Positions 18,279 through 27,227 of a DNA stretch of 64,000 nucleotides are shown in pieces. Source of the DNA: Pseudobacteriovorax sp. (lineage in GTDB: Bacteria; Bdellovibrionota_B; Oligoflexia; Oligoflexales; Oligoflexaceae); NCBI GenBank assembly GCA_013215145.1, contig JABSRP010000032.1:1-64000 (forward strand), in the 5' to 3' direction. A program made the position numbers and the translations under genes. Numbering within the stretch: position 1 is the stretch's first letter; every line of letters starts with the position of its first letter. The notes under the pieces are model-generated. The model had not been told where the DNA came from, made no database searches, and saw only the letters and a program-made list of their open reading frames with translations.

Positions 18279-18691
18279 GAAAATCTTTCAAAGACGATCG
18301 AATGCTTAGGTTTCATTCGGTCTCCCTCTCTTGAGCATCCTAGCTAGACTAAACTAGAAACTTTTTCGTTAGAGGTGATAGATCCGAAGGTTTCCTATCG
18401 ATTCGAAAGTTTCCGTCCCACGCCCGCTATCATGGCACCAGGTGGATGACTTTGTGTTCAGAATTGACTGCTAAAGTCAAAGTATGATTGTACTAAGGAG
18501 TTTCGGTAAGGGATTTATAGACCAGTAAAAAACAGAATCCTACATATACTTCGAATATAAGCGTATATAATCAGTTTAATGGCAGAGAAATGGCAACTTA
18601 CCTCTTAAGTAATCCAAGGTAAGCAACCATTAATAAGTGTAGATGTTGCTAGTTTATTTTCTAACAGACATTCCCCAATCTAAGCAGTTTA
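18279..18691. other. Intergenic stretch without recognised gene
   Basis: About 410 bases between convergent small exported-protein genes. Two similar segments, CCGAAGGTTTCC and CGAAAGTTTCCG near 18383-18415, are the only repeat noticed. No gene or clear terminator seen. Confidence 0.25.
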
Positions 18692-19051
18692 TTAGCTATT
18701 AGAAGGGCAACTGATAGTATAGGTTTCAATGACTCCGTTACTACAAGTAGCATAAGAATCAAACCCTAAGTCAACAGCACAACCAGCTCTGGTTATTATT
18801 GTTTCACCATGCTCAAGGTTTGGAACTAGGAATGGACGATCAGAAACACAGTCTTGAATCTCATTTACTACTTTACAAGCTTCAACTGAGTCATACTCGA
18901 AGACCACTGGTTTGCAGCCAGAGACACCTTCTTCGATACAGATGTTTGCATCGGAATCATAACTTGCGCCAAACCAATATGCATGGCAAGCCGCCATCGC
19001 TTCAAAGTTGACGATAAATAAGGAAAATAATAGTACACCAAGTTTTAACAT
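18692..19051 (-). CDS. Small exported Cys-rich protein
   Basis: A 119-residue protein with a Sec signal peptide (cleavage near AMAA) and eight cysteines in the mature chain, consistent with several disulfide bonds and a periplasmic or extracellular location. GGAG precedes the ATG by eight bases. No family recognised. Convergent with the duplicated exported protein at 17817. Confidence 0.7.
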   Translation of the reverse strand: MLKLGVLLFSLFIVNFEAMAACHAYWFGASYDSDANICIEEGVSGCKPVVFEYDSVEACKVVNEIQDCVSDRPFLVPNLEHGETIITRAGCAVDLGFDSYATCSNGVIETYTISCPSNS

Positions 19052-19715
19052 TTAGTTTTCTCCAATATGAAAATGTTTAATAAGGTTTTAAAACCTCATC
19101 TATACCACGCCGACCTAAGGCAAATATTGCAGTACAGCATATTTTTTTGTTGTCCGTTTATCCTAAAAATAAACAACGCTTTGCTCAAAGAGAATTAGCT
19201 GTGATGACTCAATCCAAAGAGCCTTGAAATTTTTAGGTAAATTTCTATTTTTATACCTTATTGTCGATAACACTCTCTTTTGGAGGTGCTATCGAATAGT
19301 CGAATATGCGATACATGAATAGAATGAACGAATATAATTTCGGGCACAGTTAATCACTAGCTTGAGAGGAATAGCTAGACTGTATAAAACCGAAAATCGG
19401 CATACCGAGTCTAAGCGGCTAAGCCATGCGTTGGCATCGGGGTATCAAATCCAAACAACCTTTGTTAATCGATCAAACCATCCTTAAGTAAACGACATCG
19501 ACCAATGATGAATGTTTAGCCATATAATTCAAATATTTACTTTCAGGGGCACGACCGTTCTCCTAGATCAAGTAGGTATTTGTCTACTTTGAAATCACTT
19601 TCTTCATTGAAAATTTATATTCACAAACTGTCTTTTTCACCGAAAAACAATTAGTCTTTACCTTTTCTATTATCACAGAAAGCATCCGCTGATAGACTTA
19701 AAAAAGGAAACATTT
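19052..19715. other. Intergenic stretch upstream of GDPD gene
   Basis: About 660 bases between divergent genes, with no supported open frame. It holds the structured element described at 19357-19445 and must contain promoters for both flanking genes. I looked for a Pho box ahead of the GDPD gene and found only a weak CTGTC-containing stretch near 19629, which I do not call. Confidence 0.3.
19357..19445. ncRNA. Possible structured RNA element
   Basis: Three potential helices lie in series: CTAGCT/AGCTAG (19357-19362 with 19373-19378), CCGA/TCGG with an AAA loop (19390-19400), and an outer ATACC/GGTAT helix (19402-19406 with 19441-19445) enclosing a GCCA/TGGC hairpin. It does not match the c-di-GMP riboswitch consensus or any other class I know. 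Could be chance. Confidence 0.2.
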
Positions 19716-20609
19716 ATGAGGAAATTTTGGAGAGCTCGCTTAATCAATTTCCTATCAGTCATCTCCACCACCTTCTTGTTTTTTCACCCAACTCTCGCTG
19801 AATCCCGACCAAAGCCTCATGACCAAGATTCACTAGTTTCTTTTATGCGATATCAGCTGCTCGAGGGAGCAAAACCTATGATATCAGCACATCGTGCTGG
19901 CGTAAGCGGAAATTATCCTGAAAATGGTCTTTCATCTATGTATCGCGTCGCTGACGGAGGCTTTCAGATGATTGAAGTTGACGTTCGTTCAACAGCAGAC
20001 GGTAAACTCGTACTACTGCACGATCAAAGTCTCGACCGAACGACGACCTGCAGAGGAAGGCTAAAAGATCGTTTTTACAATGAGCTACAACAATGTCGCT
20101 TGATCACCCCCCGTGGAACAATCACAAATGACTATGTTCCAACTTTACGTGAAACTCTGCAATGGATTCGTGGAAGAGGCATCCTTTCAATAGACGTCAA
20201 AGAAGGACAATTTGACGAAATCGCTGAGATGATCGCCGAGGAACAGGCTCATGGATCGGCGATTGTGATCACATACAATCTAACAGATGCCAAGGACATA
20301 CATCGGCGACATCCTGATCTCGTGCTTTCCACAAGCATCCGAGAATCATCAGATACGTCAATGATCGATACAAGCTTGCGGTCCAGACTACCGGCTGTAT
20401 GGCTCGGAATCGGTCTACCCGATCAAAATCTGATTCGCCTTGCGACCCGGGAGGGCCTAGTCCCTATGGCAGCTACTTTTCGGACTGCAGACTTGGGACG
20501 GGGAGCGAGTTTTGCGGAATTCCTCGATCTTGGGGTTAGGATTCTCGCTACGAATAGGCCTACCACAGCCATGAAAGCCATACAAAATTGGACACAAACT
20601 GGCAGTTGA
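19716..20609 (+). CDS. Secreted glycerophosphodiester phosphodiesterase
   Basis: Hydrolyses glycerophosphodiesters to glycerol-3-phosphate and an alcohol. A signal peptide (hydrophobic core ending near TLAES) puts it in the periplasm or outside. Metal and catalytic residues of the GDPD TIM barrel are present: His59-Arg60 in SAHRAG, PEN at 68-70, Glu87 and Asp89 in IEVDVRSTADG, and His102-Asp103 in LLHDQSLDRTT. The 297-residue length is normal. An AAAAAGGAAA site precedes the ATG. Convergent with a PhoX-type phosphatase gene, so both may serve phosphate scavenging (inference). Confidence 0.92.
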   Translation: MRKFWRARLINFLSVISTTFLFFHPTLAESRPKPHDQDSLVSFMRYQLLEGAKPMISAHRAGVSGNYPENGLSSMYRVADGGFQMIEVDVRSTADGKLVLLHDQSLDRTTTCRGRLKDRFYNELQQCRLITPRGTITNDYVPTLRETLQWIRGRGILSIDVKEGQFDEIAEMIAEEQAHGSAIVITYNLTDAKDIHRRHPDLVLSTSIRESSDTSMIDTSLRSRLPAVWLGIGLPDQNLIRLATREGLVPMAATFRTADLGRGASFAEFLDLGVRILATNRPTTAMKAIQNWTQTGS

Positions 20610-20694
20610 GTCATTCATTGTTATCTTCGCGCCCATGGCTAAGAAATCTAGGCGTCTTCTAGCAATGAATTTAGACTCGCCATAACTATACAAA

Positions 20695-20715
20695 GAAACA
20701 TTCCTCTCATGTTTC
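20695..20715. terminator. Hairpin between convergent genes
   Basis: Arms GAAACAT and ATGTTTC with a seven-base loop lie between the converging GDPD and PhoX genes. There is no T tract, so its role as a bidirectional terminator is only possible. Confidence 0.3.
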
Positions 20716-20742
20716 CTACTCTGCGAGCAATGAAGCTAAACA

Positions 20743-22455
20743 CTAAGAGAAACTAGAGGATTTAGCTAGGATACCGACGACACTGGATCTAGGTCTGCCT
20801 TTATTATCGGGCCAACGACTGGTGAGCTTATCGAAAGCAACAAAGGACCCTTCTCCGGGATGCTGGATGGAAACAAACAACGTCTTATCATCTGAAGAGA
20901 AACCAGGGCCTGTAACTTCGGCTCCGAAAGGCGCTAAAAGAAATCTTCTTGAATATAGATTACCCACGGAATCTGCCTCGATGCGATGTAAGGCATTGCG
21001 AGGGAAGGCTTGATAGACTCCTCGCCCTTTGGCAGAGGCACTGATATCCATACCAACCCAAAGAAAAGACCCAGGCCCCGTCACGACATTGTCTGGGCAA
21101 GATAAGCCCGACTTTGGTCCGCCGGTTAGTATCGTCTGTGACTCAAAACGTGTCCCACTGTGATCGCCATCGACTTCTTTAAGACTTAAAAGACTACCGT
21201 GGTAGTCGCCAGCTTTAGAATTGTTTGTCAACGCTACGATAACAAGCCCACTTTTGGGATCAACGGTGATTCCCTCAGGACGATTGAGTGGGGTACCGCC
21301 TACGGCATTGGCCGCTGCTCTTGTATGTATTGCTATGTCACGCAGTGTGCCGAAAGAAGCTTTGTCGTCGCTTTCTTGTAGCTTAGGATGCTTGGGATCT
21401 AACTCTTCCCAAACTCCTTTAGCCAAGTTCGCAACATAAAGAGTTCCATCAACCAGTAGGTCACGATCTTTAGCAGGATCTCCACTTAGGGTACCTCGCG
21501 AGACAAACTTGTATAGACACTGAAACTTCGCATCGTCACCCATATAGGCTACGACTTTCTTATTTTTTGCCACTTGAATAAAGGCACCTTCATGAGCAAA
21601 GCGCCCCAAACTAGTCAGTTTTCTAAATTCACGTTTTTTAGGGTCGATTTCGACAATGTAGCCATAGTGTTCAGGTGGCAGTTTATGATGATCTGCCCAG
21701 CCTGAATAATCTCTCAAATTTTTATCGTAATGGTTATCGACATTTTCTTCAGCAGTAAGAATGGTTCCCCAGGGAGTCAGTCCTCCAGAACAGTTACTCA
21801 TGGTGCCAATTGCGGTCGCTCCGCCTGCTGCACCCACTAAGGGTATCGGCGTCGTGGCATCGATCCGAAACGCTAAGGTGGAGTCTTGATTCATGGTGTA
21901 ATGACCTGTTTTACCGTCTCGCCGCAACTCTAGAAAACTACCACCGACAAGTCGCCTCTCGGCATCAACCTGCGCCTTCGACTTGTGCTGAGGTAAAAGA
22001 TTTTTTCGATACAATACAGTAGTATCAACATACTCGTGATTGACCCAGAGAAAGGCTTGATCAGGCTGTTCACCTTCGATAAAGGCGGTATAATCACAGC
22101 AGTCGCCAAACGTATCACCTTGACGATTGATCTTATCTCCAAGTTTGGCAATCACGTATGAATCGAAACCTGTCGCTACATCGAGGTCGTCCCGAACACT
22201 TAACGCAACCGGTTCAAATGCCTCTTTTAATGTCGGGTCGCCCTGTCCTCCCAGTTGGGAGTGAGCTTTTTGGTATGAAGGACCTGTGGAGTCTCGGTGA
22301 GATACAGCCTGTGACGACGCCAAGGCATTGCCTGCCAGAGTGCTAGCCGAAGCAGAAAGCAATGGTAAACTACTAGAATATTTTAAGAAATCACGTCGAG
22401 TATGTTTTAAATGGCTCGTGGCAACGGCTTCGTCTTTTTTAGTTATATCAGGCAT
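20743..22455 (-). CDS. phoX: PhoX-family alkaline phosphatase (DUF839), Tat-exported
   Basis: A 570-residue phosphatase of the PhoX/DUF839 family, which removes phosphate from organic esters using calcium and iron cofactors (family knowledge). The N terminus has a twin-arginine motif TRRDFLK followed by a hydrophobic stretch and AxA cleavage site (GNALA), so it is exported folded. PhoX-type segments include NCSGGLTPWGTILTAEEN, RPEGITVDPKSGLV and GPGSFLWVGMD. Start supported by GAGGAG nine bases upstream. Its neighbour on the other strand is a secreted GDPD, suggesting use of organophosphates. Cofactor ligands were not checked residue by residue. Confidence 0.88.
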   Translation of the reverse strand: MPDITKKDEAVATSHLKHTRRDFLKYSSSLPLLSASASTLAGNALASSQAVSHRDSTGPSYQKAHSQLGGQGDPTLKEAFEPVALSVRDDLDVATGFDSYVIAKLGDKINRQGDTFGDCCDYTAFIEGEQPDQAFLWVNHEYVDTTVLYRKNLLPQHKSKAQVDAERRLVGGSFLELRRDGKTGHYTMNQDSTLAFRIDATTPIPLVGAAGGATAIGTMSNCSGGLTPWGTILTAEENVDNHYDKNLRDYSGWADHHKLPPEHYGYIVEIDPKKREFRKLTSLGRFAHEGAFIQVAKNKKVVAYMGDDAKFQCLYKFVSRGTLSGDPAKDRDLLVDGTLYVANLAKGVWEELDPKHPKLQESDDKASFGTLRDIAIHTRAAANAVGGTPLNRPEGITVDPKSGLVIVALTNNSKAGDYHGSLLSLKEVDGDHSGTRFESQTILTGGPKSGLSCPDNVVTGPGSFLWVGMDISASAKGRGVYQAFPRNALHRIEADSVGNLYSRRFLLAPFGAEVTGPGFSSDDKTLFVSIQHPGEGSFVAFDKLTSRWPDNKGRPRSSVVGILAKSSSFS

Positions 22456-22648
22456 GAGTTGTTTCTCCTCGTTTCAAGCAATGGTAGCTATAGCCGATCC
22501 AAGCCAAACTACCAAGTCGAAATATCGGAGACAAACGAAGCGTAAAAGGAATTACGAACTCTACGCTCAGAGAAATATGCATCTAAATTTGAAAAGTAAA
22601 TAAGATCAAATATAGAGATGTTAGGCCGAATGATTCACTCAAAGCCTT

Positions 22649-22668
22649 GACGAGCCCAAAGGCTCGTC
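22649..22668 (-). terminator. Strong hairpin downstream of small exported protein gene
   Basis: Perfect 8-bp stem GACGAGCC / GGCTCGTC with CAAA loop, placed after the stop of the minus-strand gene at 22694. It lacks a pronounced T tract, so termination is probable but not certain. Confidence 0.45.
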
Positions 22669-22693
22669 CACGTCTAGCACAGTAATTTCGAAA

Positions 22694-23083
22694 TTACCGT
22701 TGAGCGACACAAGAGTTGCTCACTTTATCACAAGCAACTTTTGGAGGCAGCGCCAGAGCGCAGTCACTGAATAGGCCGATACGTATGTTGTTTTCCGCAT
22801 CTAGTGAGTTGTAGATCTCTACTAGGTTACTGAAGCGCTCAGTGTTAGTGGTTAGCTCGGAGTAAATCAAATATGTCCATGAACCGCCACATGGTTTCGA
22901 GCCAAAGCCTACGAATTTACATTGCTCATCACTATCGCAAGTTTTATCGGCGACTTCTGCTTGTGCTCTTTGGTTTAAAAGCTCTAGTAAAAGAGTATGA
23001 TCGCTGTCTGTAATTTTATCGATCGATCCGAAAGCTGTGAATGATAGGGTCATGCTTATAATTGTAAACAAAACGAACTTCAT
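22694..23083 (-). CDS. Small exported Cys protein
   Basis: A 129-residue protein with a Sec signal peptide ending near TAFG. The mature part has a TCDSDEQCKFVGFGSKPCGG pattern and later cysteines, as seen in small bacterial exported proteins with a C-x5-C spacing followed by KPCGG. I know no biochemical function for that pattern. ACGAGG precedes the ATG at seven bases. A perfect hairpin follows the gene. Confidence 0.7.
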   Translation of the reverse strand: MKFVLFTIISMTLSFTAFGSIDKITDSDHTLLLELLNQRAQAEVADKTCDSDEQCKFVGFGSKPCGGSWTYLIYSELTTNTERFSNLVEIYNSLDAENNIRIGLFSDCALALPPKVACDKVSNSCVAQR

Positions 23084-23383
23084 GATTTACCTCGTAATTG
23101 AAGATTTCTAAGACGAGGGGCAAGATAGCAGTTGGAATAAAAAAATCAGGCGCAAACTACGAAATTCGAAAAAAACAATTCACAAATGGTGAATACTGAG
23201 CGGCCAGTTTATATTGGCCGTTCTAAGTCGCTAATATAAAAGAGTGCAGTCCATTAAGGTTGGTTGCTCTCCTCGTCTAATTTCATTTCGATTGATAAAG
23301 ACCATAGAGGCAGTGACAGAGAATAAATCACTCTAAGAATTCTATCTTTCAAATAGTTCTTAGTCCTCCCAGTTAAAAAGACT
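23084..23383. other. Intergenic stretch
   Basis: About 300 bases ahead of the small exported-protein gene. A hairpin CGGCCA / TGGCCG with an AT-rich loop lies near 23201-23221. Nothing else was recognised. Confidence 0.25.
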
Positions 23384-23620
23384 TTGCCACTTGAAAGAAA
23401 GCTACTCCAACTGTTTTTAACGCTCGAGGGAATTTTAACAGTTGAAGCTACAAGTATCCAGTTTCAACAAGAAAGGCTATCTTTTCAAGCAGTCGCTAAT
23501 TCCTTAGCATTTGCCATAGATAGGGATGATGAGAATCTGGAGTTTCGTCTTACATCAGGATTAGAGAGCGAGACGGGAATCGTATGGCGTTTGATGGCAA
23601 CTCCCGACTATACTGAATAG
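23384..23620 (+). CDS. Hypothetical short ORF
   Basis: A 78-codon frame starting at TTG with no clear binding site. The protein has no recognised domain, signal peptide or cysteines. Its residue composition is protein-like, with an acidic middle, but this is weak support. It could be a remnant of a longer gene. Confidence 0.25.
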   Translation: MPLERKLLQLFLTLEGILTVEATSIQFQQERLSFQAVANSLAFAIDRDDENLEFRLTSGLESETGIVWRLMATPDYTE

Positions 23621-23730
23621 AACGAAGCTTTCATTACAGAAATGACATTCTAGAAAGATATTTTTTATTGGTTCGGCCTAACGCGCCCCAGGAATCGCCT
23701 GAGTTGATATAAACAGTTGTAGCCCTAAGA

Positions 23731-25236
23731 TCAAAATAGGGTTCCAACAATTAAGCTCAAAAATCCCTTTAAAATAAGTGACGAGGTGACTGCCAATCCA
23801 ATTCCTAAAATAAAGTCGTTAGGCCGCCAGGTTATGTTTAGCTTCGTAGCCAAAAAAGAAAATAGAAACATAATCAAAGCAACGATAGGAAACAATGCAA
23901 AGACCATTGGAATTAAATAAGAAAACAACGCTTCATTTTGCGGGAGCAACTTATCGAGGAGCCTTGCATTAAAAAACAGGGACATAACGGCAAGCCATAA
24001 AAAACCAAATGCAATGGGAGGGTGAAGCCCGAGGATAAGACAAACCATTGCAAGAACAGACATCACATTCAACTTTTCCAGTTCATAAAAGTATGTGGAC
24101 AGTATCAAACCTCCAGATATACCGGCCATAGAAATTCGAAATCTTATATTGAATAAGAATTTAAAAGACAGAGAGTCTTGTTGATCCTCCGTTTTATTTC
24201 CGAAGCGAATCAGATTCGCGCAAGCATAATAGAGCCAACGACTATAATAGAGAAAACCAGTGGCAAATAGGAGAACTGGAATGCCTATTAAACCCATACT
24301 GTTTAATAGGCGCCGACCAAAAGGCAACACAACAAACAGTATTGACCAACCGAAAAACCAAGCCTGAGGCTTCATCTTAAGCGGCGGTTTCCCCTTAACA
24401 ATGACTTTTGCCATATCATACTGCTTGACAGGGAAAAACAAACCTACAACTTCGGGTTGAGCTTCAAGAGCTATGATAAGACTGCGAGCATAAACCCAAT
24501 TTTCAGGATCCGCTAAAAGTTCCTTGATAAGCGACTTAGTTTTTGCATGCGATAATGCATCAACAATCGAGCTATCGTCTAGCTCCTCAACAAGATTCAG
24601 CCAATCCTGATAGACTCTCATCGCCCAGTACCAGTAAACGATGACTTGCTCGTATTCAGGAGCAGTTTTGGCATCGTTAAGTAGATCGAAGTGGCTAAGT
24701 GCATATTGTACGAACAAAATAGGGAAGATTTCGAACTCTTCCTCCCACAGCAAGCGACAAATATGATCCTGAATCTCATAGTCGTTTAGCCCCAGTTGAT
24801 GCCCAAGGGATTGACAGACTTCATAGGACTTTATCGCGGGAGAACCATAGTCGCTATGAAGTTGACGTTGCAAACTATCAAAGGCAGCTTCCATATCTCC
24901 CCTAACGGGGTTGGTTTCTTCGACTTCCTGTAAGGGAAAAATCTCGTAGGGAAGGTTTTTGTCGTGAGAGAGGATGGTAATTGATTCATAAGACGACTCT
25001 GAAGGCGCTTTGATCTCATCGTCTGCCTGAGATATCGATTCGGAAACATCAGACATTGTATTTTGGCTAACGTCATCAGAAGCAATTTTCAGAGCTTTTT
25101 TGTAAGCCCCATGAAGCTCTTGAAATCCTTCAATATCAGTAGTCTGATCGGTGGTCTTCAACCTCTCGGAATAAGCTTGTTTGATGAGCTTCTTATCATT
25201 TGTTTTTTCAATACCAAGTGTTTGCCAAATATTCAT
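23731..25236 (-). CDS. Divergent J-domain membrane protein
   Basis: A 501-residue protein. Residues 1-50 form a J-domain-like helix pair: WQTLGIEKTNDKKLIKQAY and EGFQELHGAYKKAL are like DnaJ helices II and III. The HPD tripeptide that normally stimulates Hsp70 is absent, replaced by TTDQTTD. An acidic linker and a soluble helical region follow, then about six hydrophobic segments in the C-terminal 200 residues, so it is an inner-membrane protein. Similar proteins with degenerate J domains exist in other proteobacteria. A GAGAG site precedes the ATG. Loss of HPD makes cochaperone activity doubtful. Confidence 0.75.
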   Translation of the reverse strand: MNIWQTLGIEKTNDKKLIKQAYSERLKTTDQTTDIEGFQELHGAYKKALKIASDDVSQNTMSDVSESISQADDEIKAPSESSYESITILSHDKNLPYEIFPLQEVEETNPVRGDMEAAFDSLQRQLHSDYGSPAIKSYEVCQSLGHQLGLNDYEIQDHICRLLWEEEFEIFPILFVQYALSHFDLLNDAKTAPEYEQVIVYWYWAMRVYQDWLNLVEELDDSSIVDALSHAKTKSLIKELLADPENWVYARSLIIALEAQPEVVGLFFPVKQYDMAKVIVKGKPPLKMKPQAWFFGWSILFVVLPFGRRLLNSMGLIGIPVLLFATGFLYYSRWLYYACANLIRFGNKTEDQQDSLSFKFLFNIRFRISMAGISGGLILSTYFYELEKLNVMSVLAMVCLILGLHPPIAFGFLWLAVMSLFFNARLLDKLLPQNEALFSYLIPMVFALFPIVALIMFLFSFLATKLNITWRPNDFILGIGLAVTSSLILKGFLSLIVGTLF

Positions 25237-25402
25237 CGAAAACTCTCTGTTGATTTCTCTTGATTCCCAAAAACCAGAGCCAAAAATCCAACGACCGGCG
25301 ATGAACGTTCGGTCATAAACTTCGAAAGATCAAAAGCTTAGCGTAATATGAAAATTCTATAAACTTTTGCCGAAAGGCAGCGCAACAACTCACCGAACCA
25401 CA

Positions 25403-26041
25403 CTAATTCGATTTCTTATAGAAATTGTCCAATACTTCTTTAAGAAAAAGACCTTCAAGGGGCTCCCTCAGCGACTTCATAAGAGTGTGATCGCGGTTAT
25501 TACGATCTATATAGTTCAGGCTGTAAACCGTTTTTTTACCGTCTTCAGTTTCTTGCTCTGCCTCTTTCATCCAAAAACGATCCACCTCACTAGCTTTTAC
25601 TGTTTTTTGCCCGATCCAGAAAAAAGGCCTGTGAGCCACCCTAATCTCGGAATGAGTGGCTTCGATATAGCTTGTATTGAAAAGCAAGCATAGAACATAC
25701 CATATTTGGCCTATTCCTATCAGAAGGAAAGGAATTCCAAAAAGAACGAACATCATGTTAACATCAGAGGTTTCGGGAAACATTTTTAGCTGGGATTCTG
25801 CAACTCCCAGCTCGCTTAAAAGGGCCCTTATCTTTGGTCCATAGCCCAGGTTAGTGCTGTACCAAAGGACCTGAAACAGGTTCCAGAAAAGAGCAAAAGG
25901 TACCAAAAACAAAACTAGGGGACTCAACCACCTGTATGAGACCACAAGACCATTATGGGTCTTTTGATAGGAAAAACGATTTGGTATGGGATGCATGATG
26001 TCGGATGACCGAACAACGCTATTATCTTTGAATGTCATCAT
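25403..26041 (-). CDS. Hypothetical membrane protein with PH-like soluble tail
   Basis: About 212 residues with two hydrophobic helices (one around PLVLFLVPFALFWNLFQV, one around MMFVLFGIPFLLIGIG). A beta-rich C-terminal region follows, resembling bacterial PH-like or DUF membrane proteins: IEATHSEIRVAHRPFFW, then KASEVDRFWMKE. The frame is open from 26089, but AGAGGAAG lies just before ATG 26041, which I chose. It sits upstream of the J-domain membrane protein on the same strand, about 170 bases away, and may be co-transcribed. Function unknown. Confidence 0.65.
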   Translation of the reverse strand: MMTFKDNSVVRSSDIMHPIPNRFSYQKTHNGLVVSYRWLSPLVLFLVPFALFWNLFQVLWYSTNLGYGPKIRALLSELGVAESQLKMFPETSDVNMMFVLFGIPFLLIGIGQIWYVLCLLFNTSYIEATHSEIRVAHRPFFWIGQKTVKASEVDRFWMKEAEQETEDGKKTVYSLNYIDRNNRDHTLMKSLREPLEGLFLKEVLDNFYKKSN

Positions 26042-26089
26042 ATCTTCCTCTAAAATACGAGAATCTAAGTTTGATCTAAGCGTTACCAT

Positions 26090-26438
26090 GCCTGATTTTC
26101 ATTTTGATTGTTTCGAGTATTGGCACTAACGCAATTCTACTTGGAAAGACGTTTATCCCGTGAAGATATTGCGGATAATTCTGAGGTTTTAGATTCATCT
26201 TGCGATTTCTAGGCCATCGTGCCTGCCCAGGCATGAAACCAATCTTAACTATCTGTATTTATTTATAATTTTACCTAAAAATTATACGTTAATTTGACGC
26301 TACATCCAGGAGACCCTATGATTGGCATCAAATATCATCGATATTTCGGGCGTTCGATGTCATACTAGGCGTGCTTTTTTAAAGCTTAACGGGTGTCCGA
26401 TTGTTCGATACCACTCCATACCCAAAGAGGAGCATAAA
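26090..26438. other. Intergenic stretch
   Basis: About 350 bases between divergent genes. A plus-strand frame is open from TTG 26322, but its upstream part has no binding site and is not supported as coding. Promoters of both neighbours are presumably here. Confidence 0.25.
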
Positions 26439-26633
26439 GTGGAATCTCTGTTAATCCTATTGGGCATCGCTTCGATTATTTTTGGAATCAAGAAGCAATC
26501 TGACCTAAATCGGGGTTGTTTTAGCGCAGATGCAGCCAAGCAAACCAGAAGAAAAATCCAGTTCGTTTTTGTCTTAGGAGCTTTTTTAATAATCGCAGGA
26601 GCTTTCTATGATCATTGGCGGATACCGATCTAA
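26439..26633 (+). CDS. Small two-helix membrane protein
   Basis: A 64-residue protein starting at GTG 26439, where GAGGAG lies six bases upstream. A longer frame from TTG 26322 lacks such a site. Two hydrophobic segments (LLILLGIASIIFGI and FVFVLGAFLIIAGAF) flank a polar, basic loop, so it should form an inner-membrane hairpin. No family recognised. A bidirectional hairpin terminator follows. Confidence 0.55.
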   Translation: MESLLILLGIASIIFGIKKQSDLNRGCFSADAAKQTRRKIQFVFVLGAFLIIAGAFYDHWRIPI

Positions 26634-26657
26634 CAGCTTTCTATGCTGATCACAAAA

Positions 26658-26675
26658 GGCCGAGTCAGGTCGGCC
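26658..26675 (-). terminator. Hairpin between convergent genes
   Basis: Perfect 6-bp stem GGCCGA / TCGGCC with a six-base loop, followed on the minus strand by TTTTG. It likely ends the VOC protein transcript, and may also serve the plus-strand small membrane protein gene. Confidence 0.55.
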
Positions 26676-26755
26676 CAACTTAAAGTGAATAAATCACTAG
26701 TCACAGCGAGTCAGTGACAACCTTCGGCCTCTAAACACTATCCAGAAACATGGAC

Positions 26756-27166
26756 TTAACTATGCCCCTTGGTTTCATCAAAGTATGTTGCTTCGATCTT
26801 GTTTTGATCCAGATCTTTTACAAAGCAACCATAGTACCCAGGACCATAATTAGGACGCGGTCCAGGCTTCCCATCACACACGGCACCTAGTTCCATTGCC
26901 TCATTGTAAAAAGCATCAACCTCTTCAGGACTATTGGCAAAAAAAGCAAAGTGTGTTCCATTACCAGCGCTAGCCTTTTTTCCATCAAAGGGAGCTTGCA
27001 CCCAAAATTCAGGAAATGACTTACCATAGGCCATGGCTTGGTATTGGCTTAGGTCCATCACACGTTTTGCGCCAATGGTAGCCAATACGCGGTCATAGAA
27101 CTTGACCGCACGAGTAAAATCATTTATGCCAAGTGACATATGAGACATAATACTGGGGTTTTCCAT
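26756..27166 (-). CDS. VOC (glyoxalase/bleomycin resistance) family protein
   Basis: A 136-residue vicinal-oxygen-chelate fold protein. It has the usual two beta-alpha-beta-beta-beta modules: SHMSLGINDFTRAVKFYDRVL at the start, GNGTHFAFFANSPEEVDAFYNEA in the middle, and GYYGCFVKDLDQNKIEATYF at the end. Members bind metal and act on diverse small molecules; the substrate here is unknown. The frame is open from 27253, but GAGGAGG lies just ahead of ATG 27166, which fits the fold start. Follows the P-loop kinase gene by about 60 bases, probably in one transcript. Confidence 0.85.
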   Translation of the reverse strand: MENPSIMSHMSLGINDFTRAVKFYDRVLATIGAKRVMDLSQYQAMAYGKSFPEFWVQAPFDGKKASAGNGTHFAFFANSPEEVDAFYNEAMELGAVCDGKPGPRPNYGPGYYGCFVKDLDQNKIEATYFDETKGHS

Positions 27167-27227
27167 TATGACCTCCTCTTTAACGTTATGGTTTCCAGTA
27201 AACGCTAGCAAGAATTCTGGGCAAAAT

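Noticed and set aside
19380..19445. Possible c-di-GMP (GEMM) riboswitch
   Set aside because: The helices exist but the conserved GEMM core bases are absent.
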